Positions 38,098 through 46,860 of a DNA stretch of 51,418 bases are shown one piece after another. Under the pieces are notes generated by a model, which did no database searches, was not told the DNA's origin, and saw only the letters and a list, made by a program, of their open reading frames with translations. Source of the stretch: Mycobacterium sp. (GTDB taxonomy: Bacteria; Actinomycetota; Actinomycetes; Mycobacteriales; Mycobacteriaceae); contig JARLGR010000092.1 of assembly GCA_031292665.1 (NCBI GenBank), positions 1 through 51,418 of the forward strand, written 5' to 3'. How positions within the stretch are numbered: position 1 is the first letter of the stretch; each line of letters begins with the position of its first letter. The position numbers were made by a program, and so were the translations under genes.

Positions 38098-38400
38098 ATC
38101 GCCCATATCGCCATCCAAACACGGTCCCGCCGAACTCGCGTCGGGGTGGAGGTGACTTTGGGCTGACGTGTTGGGGACCTTGGACCGTCGAAACCCGCCC
38201 GGCCGGGTGCCAGGCTGGTGGTTGCCGGGAAACCGGTGGTCTACCCGAAAAGCAGCAAGCCCATTCTTGGGCAAGGCCGCCCGCAAGGGGCCTGCTTGAC
38301 CCACCGCCCAAAGACGGGGATCTGCCCTTGGGCAGACCTTCATGGCGGTGGTGCCGTCGATCTCCCCCCGGTCGCCGGCACCGCCGCCTCCAACCCCGTT
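38098..38400. other. 303-bp spacer with a perfect inverted repeat
   Basis: No gene supported. TCTGCCC-TT-GGGCAGA at 38321-38336 is a perfect 7-bp inverted repeat about 65 bp beyond the stop of the upstream SDR. It could be that gene's terminator or an operator for the SRPBCC gene. CTTGGGCA motifs recur nearby (38266 and 38327). Confidence 0.4.
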
Positions 38401-39093
38401 TCAGCCCATGCGCAGCGCCTCGATCGGTCCCGACAGAGCCGCTTTGACGTATCGGGTGTCGTCGTCGGCCAGCACCTCGGCGTCGCCTCGCTCGATGCCA
38501 TCCACGATCGCCCGTGCCACCTGGCGCGGATCGTTTTTCGGCACGTCGAAGCCGGAGGTCATCTCGGTTTCGGTGAAGCTCAGGTGCACCCCGGTGACCG
38601 CGGTGCCCTGCTTTTCGAGCTCGATCCGCAGCGAGTTCGTCGCCGACCACAGGGCCGCCTTGGAGTCGCCGTAACCGCCGAAGCCGGGCATCCAGGACAG
38701 CACCGAATGAATGTCGACCAGCGCTCCACCACCGTTTTCGGCCAGGACCGGTGCGAACGCCTTGGCGACCCGAAGCGCGCCGAAGTAGTTGGTCTCGAAG
38801 ACCGCCCGCACCTCCTCGATGTCGCTGCTGAGCAGTTTCGCAGCACCGAGGATGCCGGCGTTGTTGATGACGATGTCGGCATCAGACGCCGTATGCGCCA
38901 GCGCGGCAACCGAATCCGGCTTGGTGACGTCCAGCTCGACACTTACCACGCGAGGATCCTCGCTGGGCCTGGGCGCCCGGGCCGTGGCGTAGACCTTGGC
39001 CGCGCCCCGCTCCAACAACTCCGCCGCGACAGCCTTCCCGAGCCCGCGCTGCCCGCCCGTGACCACCACCGTCGCGCCCTTAATGTTCACCAT
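38401..39093 (-). CDS. Short-chain dehydrogenase/reductase
   Basis: 230-residue classical SDR. TGGQRGLG near residue 12 binds NAD(P), INNAGIL is present, and the active site has Ser (IHSVLSW) and YGDSK. ATG 39093 has AAAGGAGCAGG upstream; the longer frame to 39165 runs through the operator and is rejected. Substrate unknown. Divergent from a CGNR zinc-finger regulator, with a palindrome in between. Confidence 0.88.
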   Translation of the reverse strand: MVNIKGATVVVTGGQRGLGKAVAAELLERGAAKVYATARAPRPSEDPRVVSVELDVTKPDSVAALAHTASDADIVINNAGILGAAKLLSSDIEEVRAVFETNYFGALRVAKAFAPVLAENGGGALVDIHSVLSWMPGFGGYGDSKAALWSATNSLRIELEKQGTAVTGVHLSFTETEMTSGFDVPKNDPRQVARAIVDGIERGDAEVLADDDTRYVKAALSGPIEALRMG

Positions 39094-39114
39094 GATCCTG
39101 CTCCTTTGACGTAA

Positions 39115-39129
39115 GTAAAAATGTTTTAC
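39115..39129. promoter_or_regulatory. Operator-like palindrome in SDR/CGNR divergent promoter
   Basis: GTAAAA-ATG-TTTTAC, a perfect 6-bp inverted repeat, extended with one mismatch to AAGTAAAA/TTTTACCT. It is AT-rich against a GC-rich background and lies 22 bp upstream of the SDR start. A candidate binding site for the CGNR-type regulator or another repressor. Confidence 0.55.
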
Positions 39130-39178
39130 CTCTGTCACCGTAGTTGCCGGTTCCGACATAGTCAAGTAGAATTTGGAT

Positions 39179-39796
39179 ATGTCATCCGAATGGTATGCGT
39201 CACAGCGTTACGGCGTCACTCCGGCACCCGGAGGCCTGGGACTGGTCCAAGACTTCCTCAACACCGCGGGCATTGCGGGATACGGACCGGACCTGCTGGC
39301 CGATTCGGAACTCGCCGGCGAATGGGCGGCGGGCGCGGTGCGGAGGTGGGCGGGATTGCGCGGCGTGGAGGTGCGGCCGCCCGCCTTTGACGACGCGGAT
39401 CTGGCCAGCCTGCGCTCGTTGCGGAGCACCATCGGGAGCCTGGTGGCCCAGGAACCGCCGCGCAGTCGCGGGACGGGCGCGTTTCCCGCGTCCTTCGGCC
39501 TGTCCGACTCGGGCGAGGTGCGGTTGGAACCCAGCGGTAGCGGCTGGCGCTGGCTGGCTTCCGCGCTGTGGGGCGAGATCCTGTTGAGCCAGCACGCCGG
39601 AACCTGGCGACGGGTCAAGCGATGCCACAATCACCGCTGCGGGTCGACCTTCTACGACCGTTCCAAGAACAACAGTGGGGTGTGGCACGACGTCAAGACG
39701 TGCGGGAACGCGGCGAATCTGCGCGCTTCCCGGGCCCGTAAACGTGAACGGGAGCGCACCGGCCAATCCCGACAGGCGCCAGCTGGAGCCGAATAG
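39179..39796 (+). CDS. CGNR zinc-finger / ABATE-domain transcriptional regulator
   Basis: 205-residue protein of the ABATE-CGNR family. An N-terminal stress-sensor-like domain (about 20-130, starting LVQDFLNT) precedes a C-terminal CGNR zinc finger with ligands in RCHNHRCGSTFYD and VKTCGNAANLRASRARKR. The ATG at 39179 is exactly at the leaderless distance from TAGAAT (39167-39172). Probably controls the divergent SDR gene. The effector is unknown. Confidence 0.85.
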   Translation: MSSEWYASQRYGVTPAPGGLGLVQDFLNTAGIAGYGPDLLADSELAGEWAAGAVRRWAGLRGVEVRPPAFDDADLASLRSLRSTIGSLVAQEPPRSRGTGAFPASFGLSDSGEVRLEPSGSGWRWLASALWGEILLSQHAGTWRRVKRCHNHRCGSTFYDRSKNNSGVWHDVKTCGNAANLRASRARKRERERTGQSRQAPAGAE

Positions 39797-40149
39797 CGTT
39801 GCAGTTCAAAGGTTTTGCCAGTCGGTGGGGCGGTCAGCAGCGCTCGGCACCCCTGACCATGAGGCGGACGTTGGAGTCGGCTCGCCGCGATGCGCTCCTC
39901 AGCACGGCCTGCAGAGCGTCGCAGGCGCGGGCCTTGAATGGGGCGACGACATCGAGGTTGGCGGGGCTCTGGCTGATCCAGGCCTGCAGAGTTGGCACGG
40001 TATCGATCCTTTGTCCGGTCGGGCCAGTATGCCGACCCATTGCATTGAATTACACCGTGGCTGGTTTGCGCGCTCGCCGCGCCGGGGTAAACACGGCGAA
40101 AAGCCGTGCAGTGGTGGAGGTCACACGGGGGGGCGGAAGGCCACGCACA
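39797..40149. other. 353-bp spacer, no supported gene
   Basis: Only short frames are found. The best, 68 codons on the minus strand at 39834-40040, has no ribosome site or leaderless box and no recognisable domain, so it is not called. The spacer separates the regulator from the 3' end of a convergent SDR gene. Confidence 0.4.
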
Positions 40150-40998
40150 TCACACTGCGCCGCGCCGGAACCGTCGCAGATACCCCGCCAGCCGATGCGC
40201 CGGTACCGGCTTCGGCCAGTCGTCGGGCCGAAAGTAAGCGTCGGTACCGCCATCGACGAACACGATGCTGCCGCAGAGGAAGTCGGCTGCGTCCGACAGC
40301 ATGAAACACATCCAGGCGGCCATCTGCGACGCTTCGCCGAAACCGCCGACGGGAACCGGGAAGGACCGGACGGCCTTGGCCTGCCGGGGGTTCGACAACT
40401 GCTCCTGCAGCAACGGGGTCAGGACGGCCCCGGGAGCGATTGCGTTCAAGCGCACGCCCGACCCGGCCCACTCCGGCAGCACCGCGTGTCGCCGCACCCA
40501 GCGGCTCACGGCGATCTTCGACGCCGCGTACATCATGGTCGGCGCGGCCGGCCCCAGCAGCCGCACCGACCGCACCGCCTTTTCGGCGTCGTGCGCGAGG
40601 AGGGCCCTAACGGTTCGGCGGGGCACAACCGGCACCGTCGTCGCGGAGTTGCTGGCGACGACGACAACTTTGGCGCGCTCGGCCGCGACCAGTGCCGGTC
40701 GCCAGGCGACGAGCAGTTCGACGACCCCGAAATAGTTGACCTGAGCGATCAGGCGCACACGATCACGACCCGGGCTCGGGCCCAGGCCGGCCGCCAGTAC
40801 GGCACCGTCCAGCGTGCCGCCCGAGGCCTCCAGGACGCCGTCGGCTGCGCGTTGACGTCCGTCGGGCGTCGACAAGTCGGCGACCACGTCGGCGTCTTTG
40901 ATGTCGACGCCGATCACGTTGTGCCCGTCGCCGCGAAGCCGCTGCGCGGTCTCGCGGCCCATTCCGGAAGCCGACCCGGTGATCGCATAGGTGCCCAT
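40150..40998 (-). CDS. SDR, 3-alpha-hydroxysteroid dehydrogenase/carbonyl reductase-like
   Basis: 282-residue SDR. Nucleotide-binding TGSASGMG is at residues 7-14, followed by VIGVDIKDADVVADL, the 3-alpha-HSD/CR-type arrangement with a short aspartate-containing loop. The catalytic tyrosine is in MMYAASKIA, and FVDGGTDA marks the C-terminal oligomer strand. ATG 40998 has GGAGATGTGA upstream. Substrate possibly a steroid or other hydrophobic ketone (family inference). Confidence 0.87.
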   Translation of the reverse strand: MGTYAITGSASGMGRETAQRLRGDGHNVIGVDIKDADVVADLSTPDGRQRAADGVLEASGGTLDGAVLAAGLGPSPGRDRVRLIAQVNYFGVVELLVAWRPALVAAERAKVVVVASNSATTVPVVPRRTVRALLAHDAEKAVRSVRLLGPAAPTMMYAASKIAVSRWVRRHAVLPEWAGSGVRLNAIAPGAVLTPLLQEQLSNPRQAKAVRSFPVPVGGFGEASQMAAWMCFMLSDAADFLCGSIVFVDGGTDAYFRPDDWPKPVPAHRLAGYLRRFRRGAV

Positions 40999-41091
40999 TC
41001 ACATCTCCGTCCTGCCAGGCGCAGTATGCCCTGCGGCGGAGAGGGCCCGATGTGCGCGTTCGATTTACCTCGGGCCCGTTAGGTTGCGGGC

Positions 41092-41698
41092 GTGCACGAA
41101 CAACCGCCCCGCGTCGACATCGGCCGGCTCGAGTCGCTCTACGCGCCGCTGGCCCAATCGATCCGCCGGCTCATCGACGTCGGCATCCGCACGGAAGCCG
41201 AAGCGGCGGTGGCGGCTGCGGTCGCCGAGATCGACAGCGCCGCGGACGAATTGAGCGGCGCGCTGCGGCCGGGTCCGTTGGGCGTGCAGCGGGCGCCAGA
41301 CGGCCAAACCGTGGCATGGGGCAACGCGGTGGTCGGTGTGCGCAACCCCGTGGCGCCCCCGCTGGTCGTGCATCACGATCCCGACGGACTGGTGTGGTCG
41401 GAATTCGTTCCCGGTGCGGCCTACGAGGGGCCGCCGGGCAATGTTCACGGCGGCGTGTGCTCCCTGATCCTCGACCATGTGCTCGGTGCGACCGCCCATC
41501 AACCCGGCAGGCCCGCCTACACCGGCACGCTCATCTTGCGTTACCGACGTCGGACACCGCTGGGGCGACCGCTGCGTGTGGAGGCTCGCGTCGAGCGCGT
41601 CGAGGAAGACGTTCTCCGTCGGCCAGTTGGCCGACGAGGATGGCGTCACCGTGGAAGCCGAGGGCGTTTTCATCCACCCCAAACAAACATTGGCGTAA
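41092..41698 (+). pseudogene. PaaI-family thioesterase, frameshifted near its 3' end
   Basis: The GTG at 41092 is exactly one leaderless distance from TAGGTT (41080-41085). The frame encodes a hotdog-fold thioesterase with GPPGNVHGGVCSLILDHVLG and TGTLILRYRRRTPLGRPLRV. At about 41,605 the sequence changes frame: the expected ending KTFSVGQLADEDGVTVEAEG and IHPKQTLA (stop at 41698) is in the +1 frame. The original frame instead runs into an Arg-rich tail to 41757. One extra base or two missing bases explain it. The hotdog core survives, so residual activity is possible. Could be an assembly error. Confidence 0.8.
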
Positions 41699-41751
41699 GC
41701 CATTGGCGGCATGGCGCGCAGCGCGGTTTGTCGGTCATGCCAGCGATCCGA

Positions 41752-42516
41752 TCATGAAGCGGCGGCGGCCCGCTCGACGTCGAGCAACTGCTCACCTCGC
41801 CGCTCCTCCTCATAGGCCTTGCGCCCGCCCCGCAGGCCGAACAGGCGTTTCGAGATGAGCAGGTAGAGCACGGCCGCCACATTGATGGTGAAGGTCACCG
41901 CCCGGGTCATCGTGATGCCCTTGGCCAGGTCATGGATCTCCAGCGGCAGGAAGACCGAGGTGGCCACCACGGCGAAGTACTCACCCCACCGTTTCAGCAG
42001 CCAGAGGCCGACGCCCTCGAGAACCTCCACCAACGCGTAGACGACCAGCGCCACGGTCAGCAGGGTCAGCGTGGACGGCTTGGCGGCCAACGCCTTCTCC
42101 AGCTCCTGCACCGCCGTCATCTGATCGACCTTGAACCCGCTGGCGCGCAATAGCGGTAGGTCGCGGTCAAGCGTGGCCTGGATGGATCCTCGCGCGCCCC
42201 GGAACTTCCACACCGCGTATGCCGCGAGGCCGATCGCCAGCGCCCGGAACAGCCGCTCCACCGCGAGGATTCGGACGATGATGGCCTGCCGTAACGCCTT
42301 GCCACGCATGATCATCGGCGCGTCTTCGGCGCGGCCGCGCCCGGACGGCGGGCCCAGGATGAACTCTCCGCAGCGCAGGCAGCGCCAGACCTCGCCCAGC
42401 GCGGTGTTGCCGCTCAGCCGGTCGGCGAGGGCGGTGTTATCGGGCGCATAGGTGACGTGTCCTTGCATTCCGCAGGTGACCAGTTCCCACCGGTTGACGC
42501 CGCGACGTTTGCGCAT
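41752..42516 (-). CDS. DUF2127 membrane protein with N-terminal zinc-ribbon-like motif
   Basis: 254-residue protein. Residues 15-49 carry a C-x4-H ... C-x2-C pattern (TCGMQGH, CLRCG) resembling a zinc ribbon. A DUF2127-type region with about four membrane helices follows, at roughly 80-100, 155-175, 180-200 and 205-230. A charged C-terminal tail (RGGRKAYEEERRGEQ) ends it. ATG 42516 is reasonable, with AGATCGGGG upstream. Function unknown. The stop overlaps the out-of-frame tail of the broken thioesterase. Confidence 0.75.
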   Translation of the reverse strand: MRKRRGVNRWELVTCGMQGHVTYAPDNTALADRLSGNTALGEVWRCLRCGEFILGPPSGRGRAEDAPMIMRGKALRQAIIVRILAVERLFRALAIGLAAYAVWKFRGARGSIQATLDRDLPLLRASGFKVDQMTAVQELEKALAAKPSTLTLLTVALVVYALVEVLEGVGLWLLKRWGEYFAVVATSVFLPLEIHDLAKGITMTRAVTFTINVAAVLYLLISKRLFGLRGGRKAYEEERRGEQLLDVERAAAAS

Positions 42517-42576
42517 GAACCCCGATCTTTCAGTCCCGGCAGCGAGTCACGCAAGAGGGCGCGCGGCGTCACGCCG

Positions 42577-43983
42577 TCAGAACCGCGCTTTGCTCCGCGA
42601 ACATCGGGCGGTGGCACTCACCGCACCCAACAGGTCGGCAAGCTGCGAGACGGTGATCTCCTCCAGGCCGTCGACGGAGGCGACGATGTCGGCCCGCAAC
42701 GCATGGTCACAGAAGGGCTCGGCTAGCCAGTGGAACTTCTCGACGACACGATCCCACGACATCGGCCGCGTGGGCGACCCCTCGTAATCGACCTGCTCGC
42801 GACTGAATTCGCGCCCGTCCCGCGTCACGATGTGCACCCGGGCGGCGGTGCGTTGCGGATAGTCGGCGGTCAGGTCGGCGGCGGCCTCGACGTCCACCCG
42901 GGCCAGCAGGTCCTGGACATCGCCGCGCAGAACCCGTTCGCTCTCCAGCTGCTCCGGGCCGACCCCACCGTCGAGTAGCGCAACCGCGGTCAGGTACTTG
43001 AGGTTGTAGTCGGCCTGCTCCTTGGTTCGGGGATGGCTCTTGTCGCCGTATGCTCCCCCGCCGGCGAAGTCGTACGCGCCCTGGAAAACCTCGAGGCTCA
43101 CTCGTGCGATGTCGTCGCCGCGCAGGTCGTTGTCAGTGCGTATTCCCAACACCGCATCGATCACGACCTGGCCGTGGATGAGTGAGCAGTACTGCTTGAG
43201 GTAGGTCTGCTCCACGCAGGCGAGTGCGCGGTCGTTGGTGTGGAGGTCAATCGGCTGTTCGAAAAGCTGCACCAGGCCGTGGGGCCCCTCGAACAATGAC
43301 CTGGGCCCGGTGATGCCGCGGCGGGCCAGCATCGTCGTGTACACCGCGCGCATCCCGGTGATCGCCGGGGAAATGCCCTTCCAGTGCGCAACGGGTTCAG
43401 CGTGTACTACCCCAAGTGACACGTTGTCGGCAGCGGCGGCGGTGATGGCGTTGGCGGTTTGTTCGGTGTCGAGCGCGAGCAGCTTCGCCGCCCCGGCCGC
43501 GACCGAAATCGAAAGTTGCAGAGCGTGATTGAGCCCCCGTGCCATTACGGGAACCTGGGCGCTGAACCGGCATTGGACCTCGTAGGCAACCGCGAGGGCG
43601 AGCAGGAAATCGGCACCGCCGGCACCGGTGTGCTCGGCCACGGCCAGCACCGCCCCAAAGTTGTCCGCGGGGTGGCACAACCCTCCCACCGTCAGATACG
43701 TGTCGAGCAGGTCGGGGTAACGCACCAACACCGCGTTGAAGAACGCGGCCTGATCCACCGATGCCCGGCCGCCGCCGACGAGTGTTGTGGTCGGCGCGCC
43801 GCTGAACTCGTCGGTATGCTCACGGATCGCCGGAATGAGCTCACCGTCCAGAGAGCCGACGGCGCATGCGATGCTGTCAAGCACGTTGCGTTTCATCAAC
43901 TTGCGGGGAGGCACGGTCAGGTCCGCCAAGTCGGCGGCCACGATGAAGTCGGCCAGATCGTCCACGATGTAGTTTCGTGCCAC
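42577..43983 (-). CDS. MmgE/PrpD-family protein
   Basis: 468-residue protein of the MmgE/PrpD (2-methylcitrate dehydratase-like) fold. Family signatures include KRNVLDSIACAVGSL, FFNAVLVRYPDLLDTYL, HPADNFGAVLAVAE and the C-terminal DYPQRTAARVHIVTRDGREFS. GTG 43983 is chosen because GGAGGG lies about 10 bases upstream; the open frame continues to 44019. No prpC/prpB neighbours are seen, so the true substrate need not be methylcitrate. An IclR regulator lies just upstream on the same strand. Confidence 0.85.
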   Translation of the reverse strand: MARNYIVDDLADFIVAADLADLTVPPRKLMKRNVLDSIACAVGSLDGELIPAIREHTDEFSGAPTTTLVGGGRASVDQAAFFNAVLVRYPDLLDTYLTVGGLCHPADNFGAVLAVAEHTGAGGADFLLALAVAYEVQCRFSAQVPVMARGLNHALQLSISVAAGAAKLLALDTEQTANAITAAAADNVSLGVVHAEPVAHWKGISPAITGMRAVYTTMLARRGITGPRSLFEGPHGLVQLFEQPIDLHTNDRALACVEQTYLKQYCSLIHGQVVIDAVLGIRTDNDLRGDDIARVSLEVFQGAYDFAGGGAYGDKSHPRTKEQADYNLKYLTAVALLDGGVGPEQLESERVLRGDVQDLLARVDVEAAADLTADYPQRTAARVHIVTRDGREFSREQVDYEGSPTRPMSWDRVVEKFHWLAEPFCDHALRADIVASVDGLEEITVSQLADLLGAVSATARCSRSKARF

Positions 43984-44093
43984 GGCTTTTCGCCCTCCCC
44001 GCTGCGCTACTCTCACCAAACCGCGACGATGGTCCGCCGTCCAGGACTAATCCTTACAGCCCGAGCGTCTGTCGCGACGTGGCCGGTCCCGCG

Positions 44094-45029
44094 CTAGTCG
44101 GGTTCTTCCACAGGCTCCCGTGACTTCGTGATGATAGTTGCCTCTTCGACAAGGCGGTCGCCGATGACCCGCACCTGCCGTGCGCTCAGGGGGCACAGCG
44201 GATGCACGGCCACCATCAGGGCGACGTGCTGGCGACGGTCGAAAACCGGTGCGGCGACGGTCACCACGGGCTGCTTGCGGCGACCGGGGTTGTCGTCGGA
44301 GATGAAGCCGATGGTGGTGAACTCCGCCCGCAACTGCTCCAGGATCTGCCTCACGGGAGTGGGCATTTCGTTCCTATCCAACGTGCCGACCACGTGAACG
44401 GCCTGGGCCAGCGCGGGCGTTGTCCAGTCGACGTCGTACCCGCGCTCACGCGTGTGCTCCAAGATGCGTTCCAGGCGCCGCGTTCGATCGGCGTCGTCGC
44501 CCGCGCCACGACGGATCCACGCCCGTCGCTCGTCTTCGGTATCCCAGGCGGCGAAGGCTACCCCAAAGGGCGGAGCGTAGGGAATTCGATCCCCCGGTAT
44601 TCCCGACGGCTGGGTCGCGGACTCGCCCTCGAACGCCGTGACCACCAACGAATCCCCGAATCGCTCGACCACGGAGCCGGCGTAGCCAACCTCGCGGGAG
44701 AGCCGCAGCGCCGCGGACCGCGCCGCGTGCGCGAGCGGCCGAGCCGTGTTGGTCCGCGCGGCCACCACGGCGAGGGCGGGACCAAGGGTGAAGGCCTTCG
44801 TCACCGGGTCGCGGCTAACCCACCCGCGATCGCACAGCGTCTTGAGAATCGCATGCGCCGTCGCCTGCGTGAGGTTCAGCTCTCGCACGATGTCGGAGAA
44901 CCGCAGCTGCCTGCTTCCGGCGCGCGCGAGCAACTCGACGACGTCCAGCACCCGCGCCGTCGGAGCCGATGTCGATCCGCGAATCGCTTGACTCCTTCGT
45001 AACGGGATTCCTACAGTAAAGCCGAGCAT
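44094..45029 (-). CDS. IclR-family transcriptional regulator
   Basis: About 312 residues from ATG 45029. A winged helix-turn-helix (VLDVVELLARAGSRQLRFSDIVRELNLTQATAHAILKTL) precedes an IclR ligand-binding domain (about 110-300). The start is uncertain: a strong AAGGAG (44992-44997) sits 7 bases before an ATT at 44984, where homologous IclR proteins could begin, while ATG 45029 has no ribosome site. An inverted repeat TCGAT-N7-ATCGA at 45030-45046 adjoins the ATG and may be an operator. Probably controls the PrpD-family gene or the divergent NTF2/SDR pair. Confidence 0.82.
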   Translation of the reverse strand: MLGFTVGIPLRRSQAIRGSTSAPTARVLDVVELLARAGSRQLRFSDIVRELNLTQATAHAILKTLCDRGWVSRDPVTKAFTLGPALAVVAARTNTARPLAHAARSAALRLSREVGYAGSVVERFGDSLVVTAFEGESATQPSGIPGDRIPYAPPFGVAFAAWDTEDERRAWIRRGAGDDADRTRRLERILEHTRERGYDVDWTTPALAQAVHVVGTLDRNEMPTPVRQILEQLRAEFTTIGFISDDNPGRRKQPVVTVAAPVFDRRQHVALMVAVHPLCPLSARQVRVIGDRLVEEATIITKSREPVEEPD

Positions 45030-45216
45030 TCGATATCTAGAATCGATTATTCGAGAAAACTTTGGGACCTGACACCTGGGGCGCAGTGGCATTGCGGGAA
45101 GGCCGGCTAGAGCCTCGCGAGACGCCGGACCCCGTGCCGGGACGCGTCCGAGGCGCAGATCGCGGTGCTCAGGGTCCGCAACAGCAGTTCGCGGGGTGCC
45201 CGAATGGAGGCATCCG

Positions 45217-45630
45217 ATGACCGAACACGCTGATCGACAAGATATCTCAGACCTGCTGGTGCGTTACGCCACCGGCATCGACCGCCGCGACTGGCCGCTG
45301 TTTCGAACCGTGTTCACCGACGACTGCGAGCTCGACTACGGCGAGATCGGCGTGTGGCGGGGAGTCGACGCCGTCACGGAATTCATGACACAGGTGCACG
45401 CCCCAGCGGGCCACACGCTGCACCGATTGACCAATCAGGCGATCACGGTCGACGGAGACACGGCTACGGCGCGCACCTATGTCGACGCGTTGATCATGGT
45501 TGGCGACAGCCAATCCGGGGTGAACGGAATCGGCTTCTACGACGACGAGATCGTCCGCACCCCCGCCGGCTGGCGCATCGCGAGACGACGATTCACTACG
45601 GTGCGTGTGAGTACGGTTGGGAGCCCTTAG
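45217..45630 (+). CDS. SnoaL/NTF2-like protein
   Basis: 137-residue SnoaL-like protein (ISDLLVRYATGIDRRDWPLFRTVFTDD at the start; GWRIARRRFTTVRV at the end), the pattern of small hydroxylase/isomerase/dehydratase-fold enzymes common in steroid and aromatic catabolism. ATG 45217 has TGGAGG 7 bases upstream. The next gene starts on the base after its stop, indicating a two-gene operon with an SDR. Divergent from the IclR gene. Confidence 0.83.
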   Translation: MTEHADRQDISDLLVRYATGIDRRDWPLFRTVFTDDCELDYGEIGVWRGVDAVTEFMTQVHAPAGHTLHRLTNQAITVDGDTATARTYVDALIMVGDSQSGVNGIGFYDDEIVRTPAGWRIARRRFTTVRVSTVGSP

Positions 45631-46446
45631 GTGACGTTTGCAGCCAAGTATGGACCGTGGGCCCTCGTAGCGGGCGCCTCCGACGGCGTGGGTGCCGCGT
45701 TCGCCAAGGGACTCGCCGAACGCGGGCTGAACGTCGTGTTGCTCGCCCGCAGGCAAGTTGTTCTCGACGAGGTTGCCGCCGACATCGAGGCGCAGACATC
45801 ATCGCAAACACGAACGCTGGCAATCGATCTCACGGAGGCCGGCGCGGCATCGGCGATCGCCGCGGCCACCAGCGACCTGCACATTGGATTCCTGGTGTAT
45901 TGCGCCGGCGCGGACCCGGACTTCAAACCTTTCCTTGCCAATTCGGTGGAAGCGGCTGAGGCGATGGTGCAGCGCAATTGCGTTGTGCCGATGCAGTTGT
46001 GCCACCACTTCGCTCGGCCGATGGTGGAGCGAGTCAGTGGCGCAATCGTCATCATCGGATCCGGCGCCGGACTGGCCGGCGGGCCCAACATGGTCGCGTA
46101 CGGCGCCTCCAAGGCCTTCGACATGGTCTTCGCCGAAGCGCTGTGGGCCGAACTGCACGACAAGGGCATCGACGTCCTCGGCCTCATCCTGGGCAAGACC
46201 AACACACCCGCGCTGCGGCAACTCGAGCACAGCCGCGGCCAGATCAGTTCACGGGACGAGGTGCCGCCGGGTGCCGCCGCCGTGCAAGACGTCATCGCGG
46301 AGGCATTCGACAACCTGACCAACGGCCCCACCTGGATGGTGGGCGACGACATGCGGGCCGCCGCGCAAATGCTGTCGTCGCTGCCCCGAAACCAAGCGGT
46401 CGAGCTTCTTGCGCAGGCCGTCACCGCGGTGATGGGCACCGAATGA
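45631..46446 (+). CDS. Short-chain dehydrogenase/reductase
   Basis: 271-residue SDR. The GTG start immediately follows the TAG of the SnoaL-like gene with no spacer, so translation is coupled. AGASDGVG binds the cofactor; VVLLARR follows; the active site has Ser in IIGSGAGLAGG and YGASKAF. It probably acts with the SnoaL-like protein on the same hydrophobic substrate (inference). Substrate not identifiable. Confidence 0.87.
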   Translation: MTFAAKYGPWALVAGASDGVGAAFAKGLAERGLNVVLLARRQVVLDEVAADIEAQTSSQTRTLAIDLTEAGAASAIAAATSDLHIGFLVYCAGADPDFKPFLANSVEAAEAMVQRNCVVPMQLCHHFARPMVERVSGAIVIIGSGAGLAGGPNMVAYGASKAFDMVFAEALWAELHDKGIDVLGLILGKTNTPALRQLEHSRGQISSRDEVPPGAAAVQDVIAEAFDNLTNGPTWMVGDDMRAAAQMLSSLPRNQAVELLAQAVTAVMGTE

Positions 46447-46860
46447 CGGGCGGCGAGTAGGCCCGGCACCGAGAGGAGCCGTGGCCTCTCGAGCCGCGTC
46501 GTAATGGTTGGCGACACAGTTCGCCGGCGAAGCCGCCACCGTCAACGGCTCCGCCTCGCCTGCCGCGGCGGAGGTCGTCCCGACATCGAATTAAAGCGCC
46601 GACGTGGGCCGTAGGAGGTTTGCCAAACTTAGGGATCAGGGGAGCCTTATTTTCTCTAGCTTGTGCTGCTGGCCAGCAAAGACGTGTACTCGCACTCCGC
46701 TGCCCTGGCAGGCCGCCACGTTGCTGGCGAAACGTTCGACGCGTAGGTTGGGGACGTAGTTTGCCGCGGCATGCGAGTCCGCACGAACCTTTTGGGGCGC
46801 AGGTAACGCCCCAGCAGCACCCAGGGACACCAGGGGATCGGCACCCCTGCCGAACGAAGG
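46447..46860 (+). promoter_or_regulatory. Structured leader region of the cation antiporter gene
   Basis: 414 bp without a supported gene. An AT-rich TATTTT at 46648-46653 is a good -10, giving a leader of about 200 bases. The leader contains a perfect palindrome TGCTGGCCAGCA (46667-46678), a hairpin GGGGCG/CGCCCC (46794-46799 with 46807-46812) and another CAGGGG/CCCCTG (46831-46836 with 46844-46849) directly before the GAAGG ribosome site. Both late hairpins have 7-base loops. A GTG-initiated 27-codon frame (46663-46746) begins near the predicted transcript start. It does not match a riboswitch family I know. Confidence 0.45.

Noticed and set aside
39834..40040. 68-codon minus-strand ORF
   Set aside because: No ribosome site, no leaderless -10 box and no recognisable protein pattern.
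46648..46860. yybP-ykoY Mn2+ or c-di-AMP (ydaO) riboswitch in the antiporter leader
   Set aside because: I looked for the conserved core motifs of both classes and could not align them; only generic hairpins are present.
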